Shown here: positions 52,565 through 61,984 of the stretch, piece after piece
Layout of the letters: each line of letters starts with the position of its first letter
Numbering within the stretch: the first letter of the stretch is position 1
Origin: Flavobacterium croceum DSM 17960
GTDB taxonomy: Bacteria > Bacteroidota > Bacteroidia > Flavobacteriales > Flavobacteriaceae
DNA: 64,000 nucleotides
Assembly: GCF_002917885.1 (NCBI RefSeq)
Contig: NZ_PQNY01000004.1
Location: 62,001 to 126,000, forward strand
Direction: 5' to 3'
Notes under the pieces: model-generated
What the model saw: only the letters and a program-made list of their open reading frames with translations
Database searches by the model: none
Told to the model about the DNA's origin: nothing
Program-made: the position numbers and the translations under genes

Positions 52565-53017
52565 TTAAATGGTTACTGCTTCACCACCTGCAGCTTCTAT
52601 TGCAGCTTTTGCAGTAGCGGTAAATTTATGAGCAGAAACTTTTAATTTAGCTTTTAACTCTCCTCTTCCTAAAATTTTAACAACCTCATTTTTAGTAGCT
52701 AATCTATTTTGAACGAATACTGTAAAATCTACAGTATCTGTTACAATTCCATTATCTACTAGAGTTTGAAGAGCATCAAGATTAATACCTTGATATTCTA
52801 CTCTATTGATGTTTTTAAAACCAAATTTAGGAACACGTCTTTGAAGTGGCATTTGACCTCCTTCAAAACCTATCTTTTTAGAATAACCAGAACGAGATTT
52901 AGCCCCTTTATGACCTCTTGCAGCAGTTCCACCTTTTCCAGATCCTTCTCCTCTACCCACTCTTTTGTTTTGGTTGTGTGTAGAACCTTCTGCAGGTTGT
53001 AAGTTACTTAAATTCAT
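52565..53017 (-). CDS. rplO: 50S ribosomal protein L15
   Basis: I start this at the ATG at 53017 (MNLSNLQPAEGSTHNQNKRVGRG, 150 residues), which is the family N-terminus. An earlier in-frame codon at 53047 would overlap rpmD. The KRVGRGEGSGKGGTAARGHKGAKSRSG motif and MPLQRRVPKFGF are L15 signatures. L15 lies in the large subunit near the central protuberance. Confidence 0.98.
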   Translation of the reverse strand: MNLSNLQPAEGSTHNQNKRVGRGEGSGKGGTAARGHKGAKSRSGYSKKIGFEGGQMPLQRRVPKFGFKNINRVEYQGINLDALQTLVDNGIVTDTVDFTVFVQNRLATKNEVVKILGRGELKAKLKVSAHKFTATAKAAIEAAGGEAVTI

Positions 53018-53030
53018 AATACTGTTCTTA

Positions 53031-53213
53031 TTATTTAGTCTCTTCAACAGAAACTAAGTGTTTTACTTTATTTACCATTCCAAGGATTGAAGCTGAAGCA
53101 TCATGTGCTACAACTTGTCCTATTTTTTTCAAACCTAAAGCTTCTAATGTTCTCTTTTGAGTTTGAGGACACTTGATTTGGCTTTTTACTTGTTTTACTA
53201 AAATTTTTGCCAT
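53031..53213 (-). CDS. rpmD: 50S ribosomal protein L30
   Basis: The 60-residue protein (AKILVKQVKSQIKCPQTQKRTLEALGLKKIGQVVAHDASASILGMVNKVKHLVSVEE) is a complete L30. It follows rpsE and precedes rplO as in most bacteria. Confidence 0.98.
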   Translation of the reverse strand: MAKILVKQVKSQIKCPQTQKRTLEALGLKKIGQVVAHDASASILGMVNKVKHLVSVEETK

Positions 53214-53229
53214 GTTTCCTTGAATTGAA

Positions 53230-53754
53230 TTAACCTTTAAATACTTTATCTAAAGAGATTCCTCTTTGTTTTGCTACTGTATAAGCACTTCTCATTTGAA
53301 GTAAAGCATCAAAAGTAGCTTTTACCACATTGTGTGGGTTTGAAGAACCTTGAGATTTTGACAACAAATCGTGAATTCCTGCAGATTCAATTACTGAACG
53401 AACAGCACCACCTGCAATAACTCCAGTACCATGAGAAGCTGGCATTAAAAACACTCTAGCTCCACCAAATTTACCTTTTTGTTCGTGAGGTATAGAGTGA
53501 CCACTTAAAGGTATTCTTACTAGATTTTTCTTAGCATCTTCTACCGCTTTTGCGATTGCTTCAGAAACATCTTTAGATTTACCTAAACCATGTCCAACTA
53601 CTCCTTTTTCATCACCTACAACTACTATAGCAGAAAAGCCAAAAGCTCTACCTCCTTTAGTAACTTTAGTAACACGATTTACACTAACTAAACGATCTTT
53701 AAGTTCAAGACCGCTTGGTTTTACTAACTCAACATTTTTATAGTTATGATACAT
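53230..53754 (-). CDS. rpsE: 30S ribosomal protein S5
   Basis: At 174 residues this is a normal S5. An N-terminal double-stranded-RNA-binding-like domain ([55 protein letters not shown]) precedes [63 protein letters not shown]5 influences decoding accuracy. It is four bases from rplR. Confidence 0.98.
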   Translation of the reverse strand: MYHNYKNVELVKPSGLELKDRLVSVNRVTKVTKGGRAFGFSAIVVVGDEKGVVGHGLGKSKDVSEAIAKAVEDAKKNLVRIPLSGHSIPHEQKGKFGGARVFLMPASHGTGVIAGGAVRSVIESAGIHDLLSKSQGSSNPHNVVKATFDALLQMRSAYTVAKQRGISLDKVFKG

Positions 53755-53758
53755 AAAT

Positions 53759-54112
53759 TTAGAATTTAAGTCCGGCTTCTCTTGCGCCTTCTGCTAATGA
53801 TTTAACACGACCATGATATAAATAACCACCTCTATCAAAACTTATTGTTTCAATACCGGCTTTCAAAGCTTTTTCAGCTAGTAGTTTCCCTACTGATGCT
53901 GCTACTTCAGCTTTGGTTCCTTGCACATTTGCTCCTTTATCTCTTGATGAAGCAGCCTGCAAAGTCACACCATTTACATCATCTATAAGCTGAGCATAGA
54001 TTTCTTTATTACTTCTAAATACAGATAGTCTAGGTCTAGAAGCAGTTCCTGAAACCACTTTTCTAACTCTGTACTGTATTCTTTGTCTTCTTTCAGATTT
54101 TGATAATGACAT
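53759..54112 (-). CDS. rplR: 50S ribosomal protein L18
   Basis: The 117-residue protein has [45 protein letters not shown] and ends [28 protein letters not shown], the L18 pattern. It binds 5S rRNA with L5 and L25-type proteins. Confidence 0.98.
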   Translation of the reverse strand: MSLSKSERRQRIQYRVRKVVSGTASRPRLSVFRSNKEIYAQLIDDVNGVTLQAASSRDKGANVQGTKAEVAASVGKLLAEKALKAGIETISFDRGGYLYHGRVKSLAEGAREAGLKF

Positions 54113-54124
54113 AATCTAATATTT

Positions 54125-54667
54125 TTAAGCAGATTTACCAGCTTTTCTTCTTAATTCTTCACCAACAAACTTAATACCTTTACCTTTGTATGGTTCTGGT
54201 TTACGGAAACCTCTAATTTTTGCAGTTACTTGTCCAAGTAATTGTTTATCATATGAAGTTAATTTCACTATTGGATTTTTACCTTTTTCAGAAATTGTTT
54301 CCAAAGTAACCTCTGGAGCAATATCTAAAACAATGTTGTGGGAAAATCCTAAAGCTAAATCAAGTTTTTGACCTTGATTTGACGCTCTATAACCTACCCC
54401 TACCAATTCTAATTCGTTAGTAAAACCAGTCGATACACCAACAATCATGTTGTTGATTAATGCTCTGTATAAACCATGTTTTGCTCTTTCATCTTTGTTA
54501 TCAGAATTTCTGCTAACAACCACGTTACCTTCTTCAATTTTAACATCAATACCATTGATTTCTTGAGAAAGCTGACCTAATTTTCCTTTTACTGTAACAA
54601 CTCCTTCATTGATGGTAACATCAACTCCAGCAGGTATTGCAATTGGATTTTTTCCTATTCTTGACAT
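54125..54667 (-). CDS. rplF: 50S ribosomal protein L6
   Basis: The 180-residue protein begins SRIGKNPIAIPAGVDVTINEGVVTVKGKLG and ends FRKPEPYKGKGIKFVGEELRRKAGKSA, both L6 signatures. It contains the two alpha-beta domains that bind the sarcin-ricin region of 23S rRNA. Confidence 0.98.
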   Translation of the reverse strand: MSRIGKNPIAIPAGVDVTINEGVVTVKGKLGQLSQEINGIDVKIEEGNVVVSRNSDNKDERAKHGLYRALINNMIVGVSTGFTNELELVGVGYRASNQGQKLDLALGFSHNIVLDIAPEVTLETISEKGKNPIVKLTSYDKQLLGQVTAKIRGFRKPEPYKGKGIKFVGEELRRKAGKSA

Positions 54668-54679
54668 CGTTTAGTTTTT

Positions 54680-55078
54680 TTAGTATACGTAACAAATAAC
54701 TTCTCCTCCAACGTTTAGTTGTCTTGCTTGCTTATCTGTCATCAAACCTCTTGAGGTAGAAACGATAGCAATTCCTAAGCCGTTTAAAATTCTAGGTAAT
54801 TTAGAAGCACCTGCGTACTTACGTAAACCTGGTTTACTAATTCTTTGGATATCTTTAATTACAGGCTCTTTAGTATCTTTATCATACTTAAGAGCAATTT
54901 TGATACTACCTTGTACTGTGGTAGTTTCAAACTTGTAACTTAAAATGTACCCTTGATCGAATAAAATTTTTGTGATTTCTTTTTTAAGATTAGAAGCAGG
55001 AATTTCTACCACTTTGTGGTTAGCTCTTACTGCGTTTCTTACTCTTGTCAAGTAATCTGCAATTGGATCTGTATACAT
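54680..55078 (-). CDS. rpsH: 30S ribosomal protein S8
   Basis: This 132-residue protein starts [35 protein letters not shown] and ends [33 protein letters not shown], the S8 pattern. S8 is a central 16S-binding protein and in some bacteria a translational regulator of this operon. A 101-base gap to rpsN carries a possible internal promoter element. Confidence 0.98.
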   Translation of the reverse strand: MYTDPIADYLTRVRNAVRANHKVVEIPASNLKKEITKILFDQGYILSYKFETTTVQGSIKIALKYDKDTKEPVIKDIQRISKPGLRKYAGASKLPRILNGLGIAIVSTSRGLMTDKQARQLNVGGEVICYVY

Positions 55079-55155
55079 ATGTATAAATTTGCGGTTATGG
55101 TTTTCATTTATTATAAAAATGAACCTTTAACCAATTAAACTTAATTTTTGGTTTG

Positions 55156-55163
55156 CAAAAGTA
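55156..55163 (-). promoter_or_regulatory. possible internal promoter element between rpsN and rpsH
   Basis: The minus strand reads TACTTTTG in the otherwise unusually long 101-bp gap. This matches TAnnTTTG exactly and is identical to the -7 element upstream of rplC. A -33 TTTG is not clear. It may be an internal start or a chance match. Confidence 0.4.
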
Positions 55164-55179
55164 TAAAACTTTTTTTAAA

Positions 55180-55449
55180 CTACCAACTAGCTTTTTTAAC
55201 ACCAGGAATTAATCCTTGGTTAGCCATTTCACGGAAAGTAACACGAGAAATTCCAAATTGTCTCATGTATCCTCTTGGTCTACCTGTTAATTTACAACGG
55301 TTGTGAAGACGTACAGGAGAAGCATTTCTTGGTAATTTTTGTAATGCTTCATAATCTCCAGCTTCTAAAAGAGCTTTACGTTTTTCTGCATATTTTGCTA
55401 CAACTTTTTGTCTCTTAACCTCACGGGCTTTCATGGATTCTTTAGCCAT
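55180..55449 (-). CDS. rpsN: 30S ribosomal protein S14
   Basis: The 89-residue protein has [89 protein letters not shown]. It is the longer, zinc-independent S14 form: the CxxC pairs of the zinc type are absent. It is in its spc-operon position. Confidence 0.98.
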   Translation of the reverse strand: MAKESMKAREVKRQKVVAKYAEKRKALLEAGDYEALQKLPRNASPVRLHNRCKLTGRPRGYMRQFGISRVTFREMANQGLIPGVKKASW

Positions 55450-55452
55450 ATC

Positions 55453-56004
55453 TTAATTCTTTTTAAAAGGTAAACCTAATTCAGCTAATAATGATTTTGC
55501 TTCTTTATCTGTTTGTGCAGATGTTACAAATGTAATATCCATACCAGAGATTTTATTTACTTTATCAATATCAATCTCAGGGAAGATGATTTGTTCTAAA
55601 ACACCTAGGTTATAATTACCTCTTCCATCAAATCCTGTTGCTTTGATACCGCCAAAATCTCTTACACGTGGTAAAGCAGAAGTGATTAGTCTATCTAAAA
55701 ACTCATACATTCTTTCTCCGCGTAATGTTACTTTTGCACCAATTGGCATACCTTTTCTCAATTTGAAAGAAGCTACGTCTTTTTTAGAGATAGTAGGTAC
55801 TGCTTTTTGACCTGTAATTTTAGTTAATTCTTCTACTGCATAGTCTACCAATTTTTTATCAGAAACTGCTGCTCCAACGCCACGGCTGATCACAATTTTT
55901 TCTAATTTTGGTACTTGCATTACATTTTTGTAACCAAATTCTTCTGTAAGAGCTTTAATTACTCTGCTCTTATATTCTTCTTTTAGTCTAGGTATATATG
56001 CCAT
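55453..56004 (-). CDS. rplE: 50S ribosomal protein L5
   Basis: The 183-residue protein has [50 protein letters not shown] and [55 protein letters not shown]. These are L5 signatures. It binds 5S rRNA and contacts P-site tRNA. Confidence 0.98.
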   Translation of the reverse strand: MAYIPRLKEEYKSRVIKALTEEFGYKNVMQVPKLEKIVISRGVGAAVSDKKLVDYAVEELTKITGQKAVPTISKKDVASFKLRKGMPIGAKVTLRGERMYEFLDRLITSALPRVRDFGGIKATGFDGRGNYNLGVLEQIIFPEIDIDKVNKISGMDITFVTSAQTDKEAKSLLAELGLPFKKN

Positions 56005-56006
56005 AA

Positions 56007-56324
56007 CTATAATACTTGATTAGATTTTTTTGAAAATCTCACTTTCTTATCTCCTTCCATTTTAAAACCTACTTTTGTAGCAGATTTTGATTTAGCATCA
56101 ACTAATGCTAAATTAGAAATGTGAATAGGAGCTTCTTTTTTTACAATACCACCTTGAGGGTTGTTTGCACTTGGCTTAGTGTGTTTTGACACCATATTTA
56201 CACCTTCTACAATGGCTTTGTTGTCTTCACGAAGAACTTTTACTACTTTACCTTCGGCACCTTTATGGTCTCCTGCGATAACTTTTACTAAGTCTCCTGA
56301 TTTTATTTTTAACTTTGTCATCAT
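56007..56324 (-). CDS. rplX: 50S ribosomal protein L24
   Basis: The 105-residue protein has a KOW motif ([69 protein letters not shown]). Two ATGs occur in a row, so the start may be 56324 or 56321. L24 is an early assembly protein of the large subunit. Confidence 0.98.
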   Translation of the reverse strand: MMTKLKIKSGDLVKVIAGDHKGAEGKVVKVLREDNKAIVEGVNMVSKHTKPSANNPQGGIVKKEAPIHISNLALVDAKSKSATKVGFKMEGDKKVRFSKKSNQVL

Positions 56325-56332
56325 TAATAGAA

Positions 56333-56701
56333 TTAAAGCACTTCTGGTGCTAATGATACAATTTTCATGAATTGTTTTTCACGAAGCTCTCTCGCAACTG
56401 GACCAAAAACACGAGTTCCTCTCATTTCGCCTGCTGCATTCAATAGAACGCATGCATTATCGTCGAAACGGATATAAGAACCATCGGCTCTACGAACTTC
56501 TTTTTTGGTACGTACAACAACTGCAGTAGATACAGCACCTTTTTTTACGTTTCCGTTTGGTGTAGCATCTTTAATTGCAACTACAATTTTATCTCCAACA
56601 GAGGCATAACGACGTTTCGTTCCTCCTAAAACACGGATAGTTAATACTTCTTTAGCTCCCGTATTGTCTGCTACTTTTAATCTTGATTCTTGTTGTACCA
56701 T
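56333..56701 (-). CDS. rplN: 50S ribosomal protein L14
   Basis: This 122-residue protein begins [57 protein letters not shown] and ends [19 protein letters not shown], matching L14. It forms part of an intersubunit bridge. It lies two bases from rpsQ. Confidence 0.99.
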   Translation of the reverse strand: MVQQESRLKVADNTGAKEVLTIRVLGGTKRRYASVGDKIVVAIKDATPNGNVKKGAVSTAVVVRTKKEVRRADGSYIRFDDNACVLLNAAGEMRGTRVFGPVARELREKQFMKIVSLAPEVL

Positions 56702-56703
56702 AA

Positions 56704-56961
56704 TTACTTAGCTCTTTCAATGATTTCAACTAATCTCCAACATTTGGATTTACTTAATGGACGTGTTTCCATTATGCGTACTGTATCTCCAATGTTACAG
56801 TCATTTTTTTCGTCGTGTGCAACATATTTTTTTGTTTTTAACACGAACTTACCATATAATGGGTGTTTGATTTTTTTAGTTTCTGCAACAACAATAGATT
56901 TTTCCATTTTGTTACTAGTAACAACACCAATTCTTTCTTTTCTTAAATTTCTTTTTTCCAT
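56704..56961 (-). CDS. rpsQ: 30S ribosomal protein S17
   Basis: The 85-residue protein has [75 protein letters not shown], an OB-fold S17 sequence. It binds the 5' domain of 16S rRNA. Confidence 0.98.
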   Translation of the reverse strand: MEKRNLRKERIGVVTSNKMEKSIVVAETKKIKHPLYGKFVLKTKKYVAHDEKNDCNIGDTVRIMETRPLSKSKCWRLVEIIERAK

Positions 56962-56978
56962 CTTTCAGCAGACTACAA

Positions 56979-57170
56979 TTATTGTAATTCTCTTTTGCTT
57001 AATTCTGTTGCCAATCTTGCCACAGCTCTACGCACAAAACGTATTTGCAATGGATTTTGGATTGGAGAAATAGCGTGAGCCGATCTTAGTTCGGCATAGG
57101 TTCTTCTAGTTTCACTAAGTTTTTCTTGCAACTCAGCTGTAGACAGTTTTATAATTTCTGATTGTTTCAT
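56979..57170 (-). CDS. rpmC: 50S ribosomal protein L29
   Basis: The 63-residue helical protein MKQSEIIKLSTAELQEKLSETRRTYAELRSAHAISPIQNPLQIRFVRRAVARLATELSKRELQ is a complete L29, located near the peptide exit. Confidence 0.98.
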   Translation of the reverse strand: MKQSEIIKLSTAELQEKLSETRRTYAELRSAHAISPIQNPLQIRFVRRAVARLATELSKRELQ

Positions 57171-57183
57171 AATTTACTATAGA

Positions 57184-57603
57184 TTATGCTTCGAAATCTC
57201 TTGCAACAACGAACTTAGTTTTTACTGGAAGTTTTTGGGCAGCTAATCGCAATGCTTCTTTAGCAACAGATAAAGGAACGCCCCCAACTTCAAACATAAT
57301 TCTTCCGGGTTTTACTACTGCAGCCCAATATTCAACTGCACCTTTACCTTTACCCATACGAACTTCAAGAGGTTTCTTGGTAATTGGTTTATCTGGGAAA
57401 ATTTTAATCCATAACTGACCTTCACGTTTCATGTAACGAGTTGCAGCAATACGTGCAGCTTCTATTTGACGTGATGTTAAGAAAGCAGAATCTAAAGATT
57501 TAATTCCAAACATTCCATTAGAAAGGACATGTCCTCTTTGAGAAACTCCTTTCATTCTACCTTTCTGTACCTTACGGTATTTTGTTCTTTTAGGCTGTAA
57601 CAT
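57184..57603 (-). CDS. rplP: 50S ribosomal protein L16
   Basis: The 139-residue protein starts [109 protein letters not shown], a full L16 sequence. It helps organise the A-site of the large subunit. Confidence 0.99.
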   Translation of the reverse strand: MLQPKRTKYRKVQKGRMKGVSQRGHVLSNGMFGIKSLDSAFLTSRQIEAARIAATRYMKREGQLWIKIFPDKPITKKPLEVRMGKGKGAVEYWAAVVKPGRIMFEVGGVPLSVAKEALRLAAQKLPVKTKFVVARDFEA

Positions 57604-57621
57604 TTTTTCTTAATTTAATAA

Positions 57622-58356
57622 TTACTTTCTTTTACGTGTTGGTTTACCACTTGGTTTACCATTTGAGTTACCACCTTTACCGCCTGTAGCTTGTTTTTTA
57701 TCCATTCCTACAAGTGGAGATAGGTCTCTTTTTCCGTAAACTTCACCTTTCATGATCCACACTTTAATACCCATTCTACCATAAGTTGTATGAGCTTCTC
57801 CTAGTGCGTAATCAATATCGGCTCTGAAAGTTGATAGAGGAATTCTACCTTCTTTGAACATTTCTGAACGTGCCATTTCGGCTCCGTTTAAACGACCTGA
57901 AATCATTACCTTAATACCTTCTGCATTCATACGCATAGCTGCCGCGATAGCCATCTTAATAGCTCTTCTGTATGAAATACGGCTTTCGATTTGACGAGCG
58001 ATACTTGTTGCAACTAAATAAGCATCTAGCTCTGGTCTTTTGATTTCAAAGATGTTAATTTGAACCTCTTTGTCGGTAATTTTTTTAAGTTCTTCTTTTA
58101 ACTTGTCTACCTCTTGACCGCCTTTACCAATAATGATACCTGGACGAGCCGTAGTGATAGTAACGGTTACAAGTTTTAAAGTTCTCTCAATGATTACCTT
58201 AGACACACTAGCTTTTGATAAACGAGCATGAATATACTTTCTGATTTTGTGATCTTCGGCAATTTTATCACCATAATCATTTCCACCATACCAGTTTGAA
58301 TCCCATCCTCTGATGATACCAAGGCGATTTCCAATTGGATTTGTCTTTTGTCCCAT
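57622..58356 (-). CDS. rpsC: 30S ribosomal protein S3
   Basis: The 244-residue protein begins [25 protein letters not shown] and has a KH domain with [20 protein letters not shown] and the C-terminal S3 domain ([57 protein letters not shown]). A short Gly/Lys-rich tail ends it. S3 lies at the mRNA entry site. Confidence 0.99.
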   Translation of the reverse strand: MGQKTNPIGNRLGIIRGWDSNWYGGNDYGDKIAEDHKIRKYIHARLSKASVSKVIIERTLKLVTVTITTARPGIIIGKGGQEVDKLKEELKKITDKEVQINIFEIKRPELDAYLVATSIARQIESRISYRRAIKMAIAAAMRMNAEGIKVMISGRLNGAEMARSEMFKEGRIPLSTFRADIDYALGEAHTTYGRMGIKVWIMKGEVYGKRDLSPLVGMDKKQATGGKGGNSNGKPSGKPTRKRK

Positions 58357-58364
58357 ACTGTTTA

Positions 58365-58775
58365 TTAATTACTTTGTGTGTTATCTAATTGTCCTAATAC
58401 TATAGTTACGTGATTAGAACGTTTTCTTATTCTATGTGCACGACCTTGAGGAGCGGTTCTTAATCTTTTTAACATAGATCCACCGTCTACTCTAATCTCT
58501 TTCACAAACAAGCCTGCTTCTTCCAAACTAGCATCTGCATTTTTCTGTTCCCAGTTGTTGATAGCAGATTTTAATAATTTTTCTAATTTTCTTGAAGCTT
58601 CTTTTGTACTAAAACGTAATATATTTAGTGCTCTTTCTACTTTCTGACCTCTTACCAAGTCTGCTACTAAGCGCATTTTTCTAGGTGAAGTAGGGCAGTT
58701 ATTTAATTTAGCAAAAGCTAAAGACTTATTAGCCTCTTTTCTTGCGTCTGCAGTTTCTCTTTTACGAACTCCCAT
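58365..58775 (-). CDS. rplV: 50S ribosomal protein L22
   Basis: This 136-residue protein has [60 protein letters not shown] and [26 protein letters not shown]22 signatures. Its extended loop lines the peptide exit tunnel. Confidence 0.98.
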   Translation of the reverse strand: MGVRKRETADARKEANKSLAFAKLNNCPTSPRKMRLVADLVRGQKVERALNILRFSTKEASRKLEKLLKSAINNWEQKNADASLEEAGLFVKEIRVDGGSMLKRLRTAPQGRAHRIRKRSNHVTIVLGQLDNTQSN

Positions 58776-58781
58776 AGCTTC

Positions 58782-59060
58782 TTATTTTTTACCTTTATTT
58801 TTTGCTCCAGCATGACCTCTAAAAGATCTTGTTGGTGAAAACTCTCCTAATTTATGTCCTACCATGTTCTCTGTAACATATACAGGAACAAATTGACGAC
58901 CATTGTGTACTGCAATAGTCTGACCTACAAAGTCTGGGGTTATCATAGATGCTCTAGACCAAGTCTTAACAACACCTTTATTTCCACCAGCTATATTCTC
59001 TTGAACTTTCTTCTCTAATTTATAGTGAACAAATGGTCCTTTTTTTAATGAACGTGCCAT
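58782..59060 (-). CDS. rpsS: 30S ribosomal protein S19
   Basis: The 92-residue protein starts [85 protein letters not shown], a complete S19. It binds the head of the small subunit with S13. Confidence 0.99.
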   Translation of the reverse strand: MARSLKKGPFVHYKLEKKVQENIAGGNKGVVKTWSRASMITPDFVGQTIAVHNGRQFVPVYVTENMVGHKLGEFSPTRSFRGHAGAKNKGKK

Positions 59061-59070
59061 GTCTATCTAA

Positions 59071-59895
59071 TTATTTCTTTCTGCGTTCTACAATATACTT
59101 ATTACTTGGGTTAACTTTAGAACGAGTTCTGTAACCTTTTGCAGGAAGACCTTTTCTTGAACGTGGATGACCTCCAGAAGAACGACCTTCACCACCTCCC
59201 ATTGGGTGATCTACAGGGTTCATCGCTACTGGTCTAGTTCTTGGTCTTCTACCCAACCATCTGCTTCTACCTGCTTTACCAGACACAAGCAATTGATGAT
59301 CTGAATTAGATACTGCTCCAATTGTAGCCGAACAAGTCAATAAGATTAATCTTGTTTCACCTGAAGGCATTTTAATAGTAGCAAATTTTCCATCTCTTGC
59401 CATTAACTGAGCAAAAGTACCGGCACTTCTAGCAATAATAGCTCCTTGCCCAGGACGTAATTCAATACATGAAATTACGGTTCCTAGAGGAATTTTACTA
59501 AGCGGTAAAGTGTTTCCAATTTCTGGAGCTGCATTTTCACCTGAAACTACAGTTTGACCAACTTGTAATCCATTTTGAGCAATTACATACGTTTTTTCTC
59601 CATCTGCATAAGCTAACAAAGCAATAAACGCTGTTCTGTTTGGATCATACTCTATAGATTTAACTGTAGCAGGAATACCTGCTTTAGTTCTTTTAAAATC
59701 TATAATACGATACCTTTGTTTATGACCACCACCTGTATAACGCATGGTCATTTTTCCTTGACTATTTCTACCTCCTGAGTTTTTTTTCGGTGCTAGCAAT
59801 GAGCGCTCCGGCTTATCAGTTGTAATAGCGTCAAAACCATTAACAACTCTAAAACGCTGACCCGGGGTAATAGGTTTTAATTTTCTAACTGACAT
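59071..59895 (-). CDS. rplB: 50S ribosomal protein L2
   Basis: At 274 residues this is a normal L2. [72 protein letters not shown] and [38 protein letters not shown] are its signatures, with the functionally important histidine in the VDHPMGGG loop. It is central to subunit association and peptidyl transfer. Confidence 0.99.
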   Translation of the reverse strand: MSVRKLKPITPGQRFRVVNGFDAITTDKPERSLLAPKKNSGGRNSQGKMTMRYTGGGHKQRYRIIDFKRTKAGIPATVKSIEYDPNRTAFIALLAYADGEKTYVIAQNGLQVGQTVVSGENAAPEIGNTLPLSKIPLGTVISCIELRPGQGAIIARSAGTFAQLMARDGKFATIKMPSGETRLILLTCSATIGAVSNSDHQLLVSGKAGRSRWLGRRPRTRPVAMNPVDHPMGGGEGRSSGGHPRSRKGLPAKGYRTRSKVNPSNKYIVERRKK

Positions 59896-59900
59896 TTTAA

Positions 59901-60191
59901 TTAGATATTGTTATAAAAATCTATTGTTTCTCCTTCTTTAACCTGAACTACTGCTTTTTTATAAGCATTTGTTTTTCCAGAAATTAATCCACTTTTAGTG
60001 TATTTTACAGATCTGTCAGGTCTTACATTCATTGTATTAACATTTACAACAGTTACTCCATAAGCAGCCTCTACAGCTTTCTTAATTTGAACCTTATTTG
60101 CTTTTCTATCAACAACAAAACCAAAACGGTTAAATATTTCACCGTCTTTAGTTATTTTTTCAGTAATTATAGGTTTAATTATGATACTCAT
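59901..60191 (-). CDS. rplW: 50S ribosomal protein L23
   Basis: The 96-residue protein [58 protein letters not shown] and a [18 protein letters not shown] end match L23, which sits at the exit tunnel and docks trigger factor and SRP. Confidence 0.98.
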   Translation of the reverse strand: MSIIIKPIITEKITKDGEIFNRFGFVVDRKANKVQIKKAVEAAYGVTVVNVNTMNVRPDRSVKYTKSGLISGKTNAYKKAVVQVKEGETIDFYNNI

Positions 60192-60197
60192 GGCGTA

Positions 60198-60827
60198 TTA
60201 TTTGCTTAAATTTTCTACAATTCCTTCTACAGCTCCTTCTAAAAGAACAAGTTTGTTTGCGTTCAAAATTGAATAAGTATTTAATTCTGAGTTAGTTACA
60301 ACCTTGGAAGCTTGTAAATTGCGTGACGACAAATATACATTATTATTTGTATCACCCAAGATAAATAGAGACTTTTTGTTTTGAACACCCAATGCACTTA
60401 AAACCGTAAGGAATTTTTTTGTACTTGGAGCTTCAAAAGAAAAATCTTCAACAACAATTAAGTTAGACTCTTTTGCTTTTATAGAGAAAGCAGATTTACG
60501 AGCTAATCTTTTTAATGACTTATTCAATTTGAAAGAATAAGATCTTGGTCTTGGTCCAAAAATTGTACCCCCACCTACAAACACAGGAGACTTTTTGCTA
60601 CCTGCACGAGCTGTACCAGTACCTTTTTGTTTTTTAAGTTTACGAGTACTACCCGCTACTTCATTTCTTTCCTTTGCTTTATGAGTACCTTGTCTTTGAT
60701 TTGCAAGATATTGTTTTACATCAAGATAAACAGCATGGTTGTTTGGCTCGATAGCGAAAACTGAATCAGACAATGTAATTGTTCTGCCAGTCTCTTTTCC
60801 GTTGATATCTAAAACTTTTACTTCCAT
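60198..60827 (-). CDS. rplD: 50S ribosomal protein L4
   Basis: I start this at the ATG at 60827 ([19 protein letters not shown], 209 residues), which overlaps the rplC stop as TAATG. An upstream codon would add 15 residues unlike L4. The protein has LANQRQGTHKAKERNEVAGSTRKLKKQKGTGTARAGSKKSPVFVGGGTIFGPRPRSYSFKLNKSLKRLARKSAFSIK, the L4 tunnel loop and core. It helps build the exit tunnel and, in E. coli, regulates the S10 operon. Confidence 0.98.
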   Translation of the reverse strand: MEVKVLDINGKETGRTITLSDSVFAIEPNNHAVYLDVKQYLANQRQGTHKAKERNEVAGSTRKLKKQKGTGTARAGSKKSPVFVGGGTIFGPRPRSYSFKLNKSLKRLARKSAFSIKAKESNLIVVEDFSFEAPSTKKFLTVLSALGVQNKKSLFILGDTNNNVYLSSRNLQASKVVTNSELNTYSILNANKLVLLEGAVEGIVENLSK

Positions 60828-61444
60828 TACTTTTGAATAATTACGTAAGAGTTTTTGTGTCCTGGCACACAACCTTTTATTACTAAAAGATTTTTGTCAG
60901 CAACTACTTTTAAAACTCTAAGGTTTTGAACTGTTACATTTTCTCCTCCTGTTCTACCTGCCATACGCATTCCTTTGAACACTCTTGACGGATAAGACGA
61001 CGCACCCACAGAACCTGGCGCTCTTAATCTATTGTGCTGACCGTGTGTAGATTGACCAACACCACCAAAACCGTGACGTTTTACTACACCTTGGAATCCT
61101 TTTCCTTTAGAAACTCCAACCACATCAACAAATTCTCCTTCGTTAAACAATTCTACAGTGATATTATCACCTAAATTGTAATTTTCTTCAAATCCTTGTA
61201 TTTCAACGACCTTTTTCTTAGCAGAAGTACCCGCTTTCTTAAAGTGACCTAACTCAGCTTTAGTGGCGTGTTTTTCTGTTTTGTCATCGAAACCAAGTTG
61301 AAGCGCTTCATACCCGTCAACCTCTTTGGTTCTGACTTGGGTAACGACACACGGACCTGCCTCTATAACGGTACAAGGAATGTTTTTCCCGTTTTCGTCA
61401 AAGATGCTCGTCATGCCGATTTTTCTTCCAATTAACCCAGACAT
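60827..61444 (-). CDS. rplC: 50S ribosomal protein L3
   Basis: The 205-residue protein begins [37 protein letters not shown] and has [70 protein letters not shown], the L3 signature. It is the first gene of the long ribosomal operon here, with a strong promoter upstream and separated from rpsJ by a terminator. Confidence 0.99.
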   Translation of the reverse strand: MSGLIGRKIGMTSIFDENGKNIPCTVIEAGPCVVTQVRTKEVDGYEALQLGFDDKTEKHATKAELGHFKKAGTSAKKKVVEIQGFEENYNLGDNITVELFNEGEFVDVVGVSKGKGFQGVVKRHGFGGVGQSTHGQHNRLRAPGSVGASSYPSRVFKGMRMAGRTGGENVTVQNLRVLKVVADKNLLVIKGCVPGHKNSYVIIQK

Positions 61445-61507
61445 AATTTACAGTTATTAATTTATTTTTATTTGAGAACAGAACAGACTACTCCCATTAT
61501 GAGGGTG

Positions 61508-61538
61508 CAAAAGTAATACATTTATTTTATTATGCAAA
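61508..61538 (-). promoter_or_regulatory. promoter of the rplC-rplQ operon
   Basis: On the minus strand a TTTG (61535-61538) and TACTTTTG (61508-61515) are separated by 19 bases. Both match the Bacteroidota promoter elements with the right spacing. The predicted start lies about 55 bases before the rplC ATG. This is the best promoter seen in the window. Confidence 0.8.
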
Positions 61539-61611
61539 CATTTGATTATCCTTTTTTTAAGTTTTTTTCATATCATAAAAAAGTAAAAAAAATAGCAACC
61601 CTAAAACGCAA

Positions 61612-61643
61612 AAAATCCGTTAAACCTAAATTTAACGGATTTT
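61612..61643 (-). terminator. intrinsic terminator after rpsJ
   Basis: A perfect 13-base stem (AAAATCCGTTAAA with TTTAACGGATTTT) encloses a six-base loop, 24 bases past the rpsJ stop. On the minus strand the stem's T residues continue into TTTTTTGCGTTTT. This is a standard intrinsic terminator shape and separates rpsJ from rplC. Confidence 0.8.
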
Positions 61644-61667
61644 AAATTATGTAAGTCTACAAAAAAC

Positions 61668-61973
61668 TTATACTTTTATTTCTACTTCAACACCACTAGG
61701 TAATTCTAATTTCATTAAAGCATCAATCGTTTTTGAAGAAGAACTATAGATATCTAATAATCTTTTATAAGAGCTTACTTCAAATTGTTCTCTTGATTTT
61801 TTGTTTACGTGCGGAGAACGCAATACAGTAAATATTTTTTTGTGTGTAGGTAACGGAATAGGACCTGTTACAACAGCACCTGTGCTTTTCACAGTTTTTA
61901 CGATTTTTTCTGCTGATTTATCAACCAACATATGATCGTAAGATTTTAGTTTTATTCTAATTTTTTGACTCAT
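61668..61973 (-). CDS. rpsJ: 30S ribosomal protein S10
   Basis: The 101-residue protein [101 protein letters not shown] is complete S10. It lies 11 bases after fusA and is apparently co-transcribed with it, not with rplC. S10 also takes part in antitermination complexes. Confidence 0.99.
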   Translation of the reverse strand: MSQKIRIKLKSYDHMLVDKSAEKIVKTVKSTGAVVTGPIPLPTHKKIFTVLRSPHVNKKSREQFEVSSYKRLLDIYSSSSKTIDALMKLELPSGVEVEIKV

Positions 61974-61984
61974 TTTGTTAAAAA

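Noticed and set aside
56690..57073. A 127-codon plus-strand frame across rpsQ and rpmC
   Set aside because: It overlaps two certain ribosomal genes and has no independent support.
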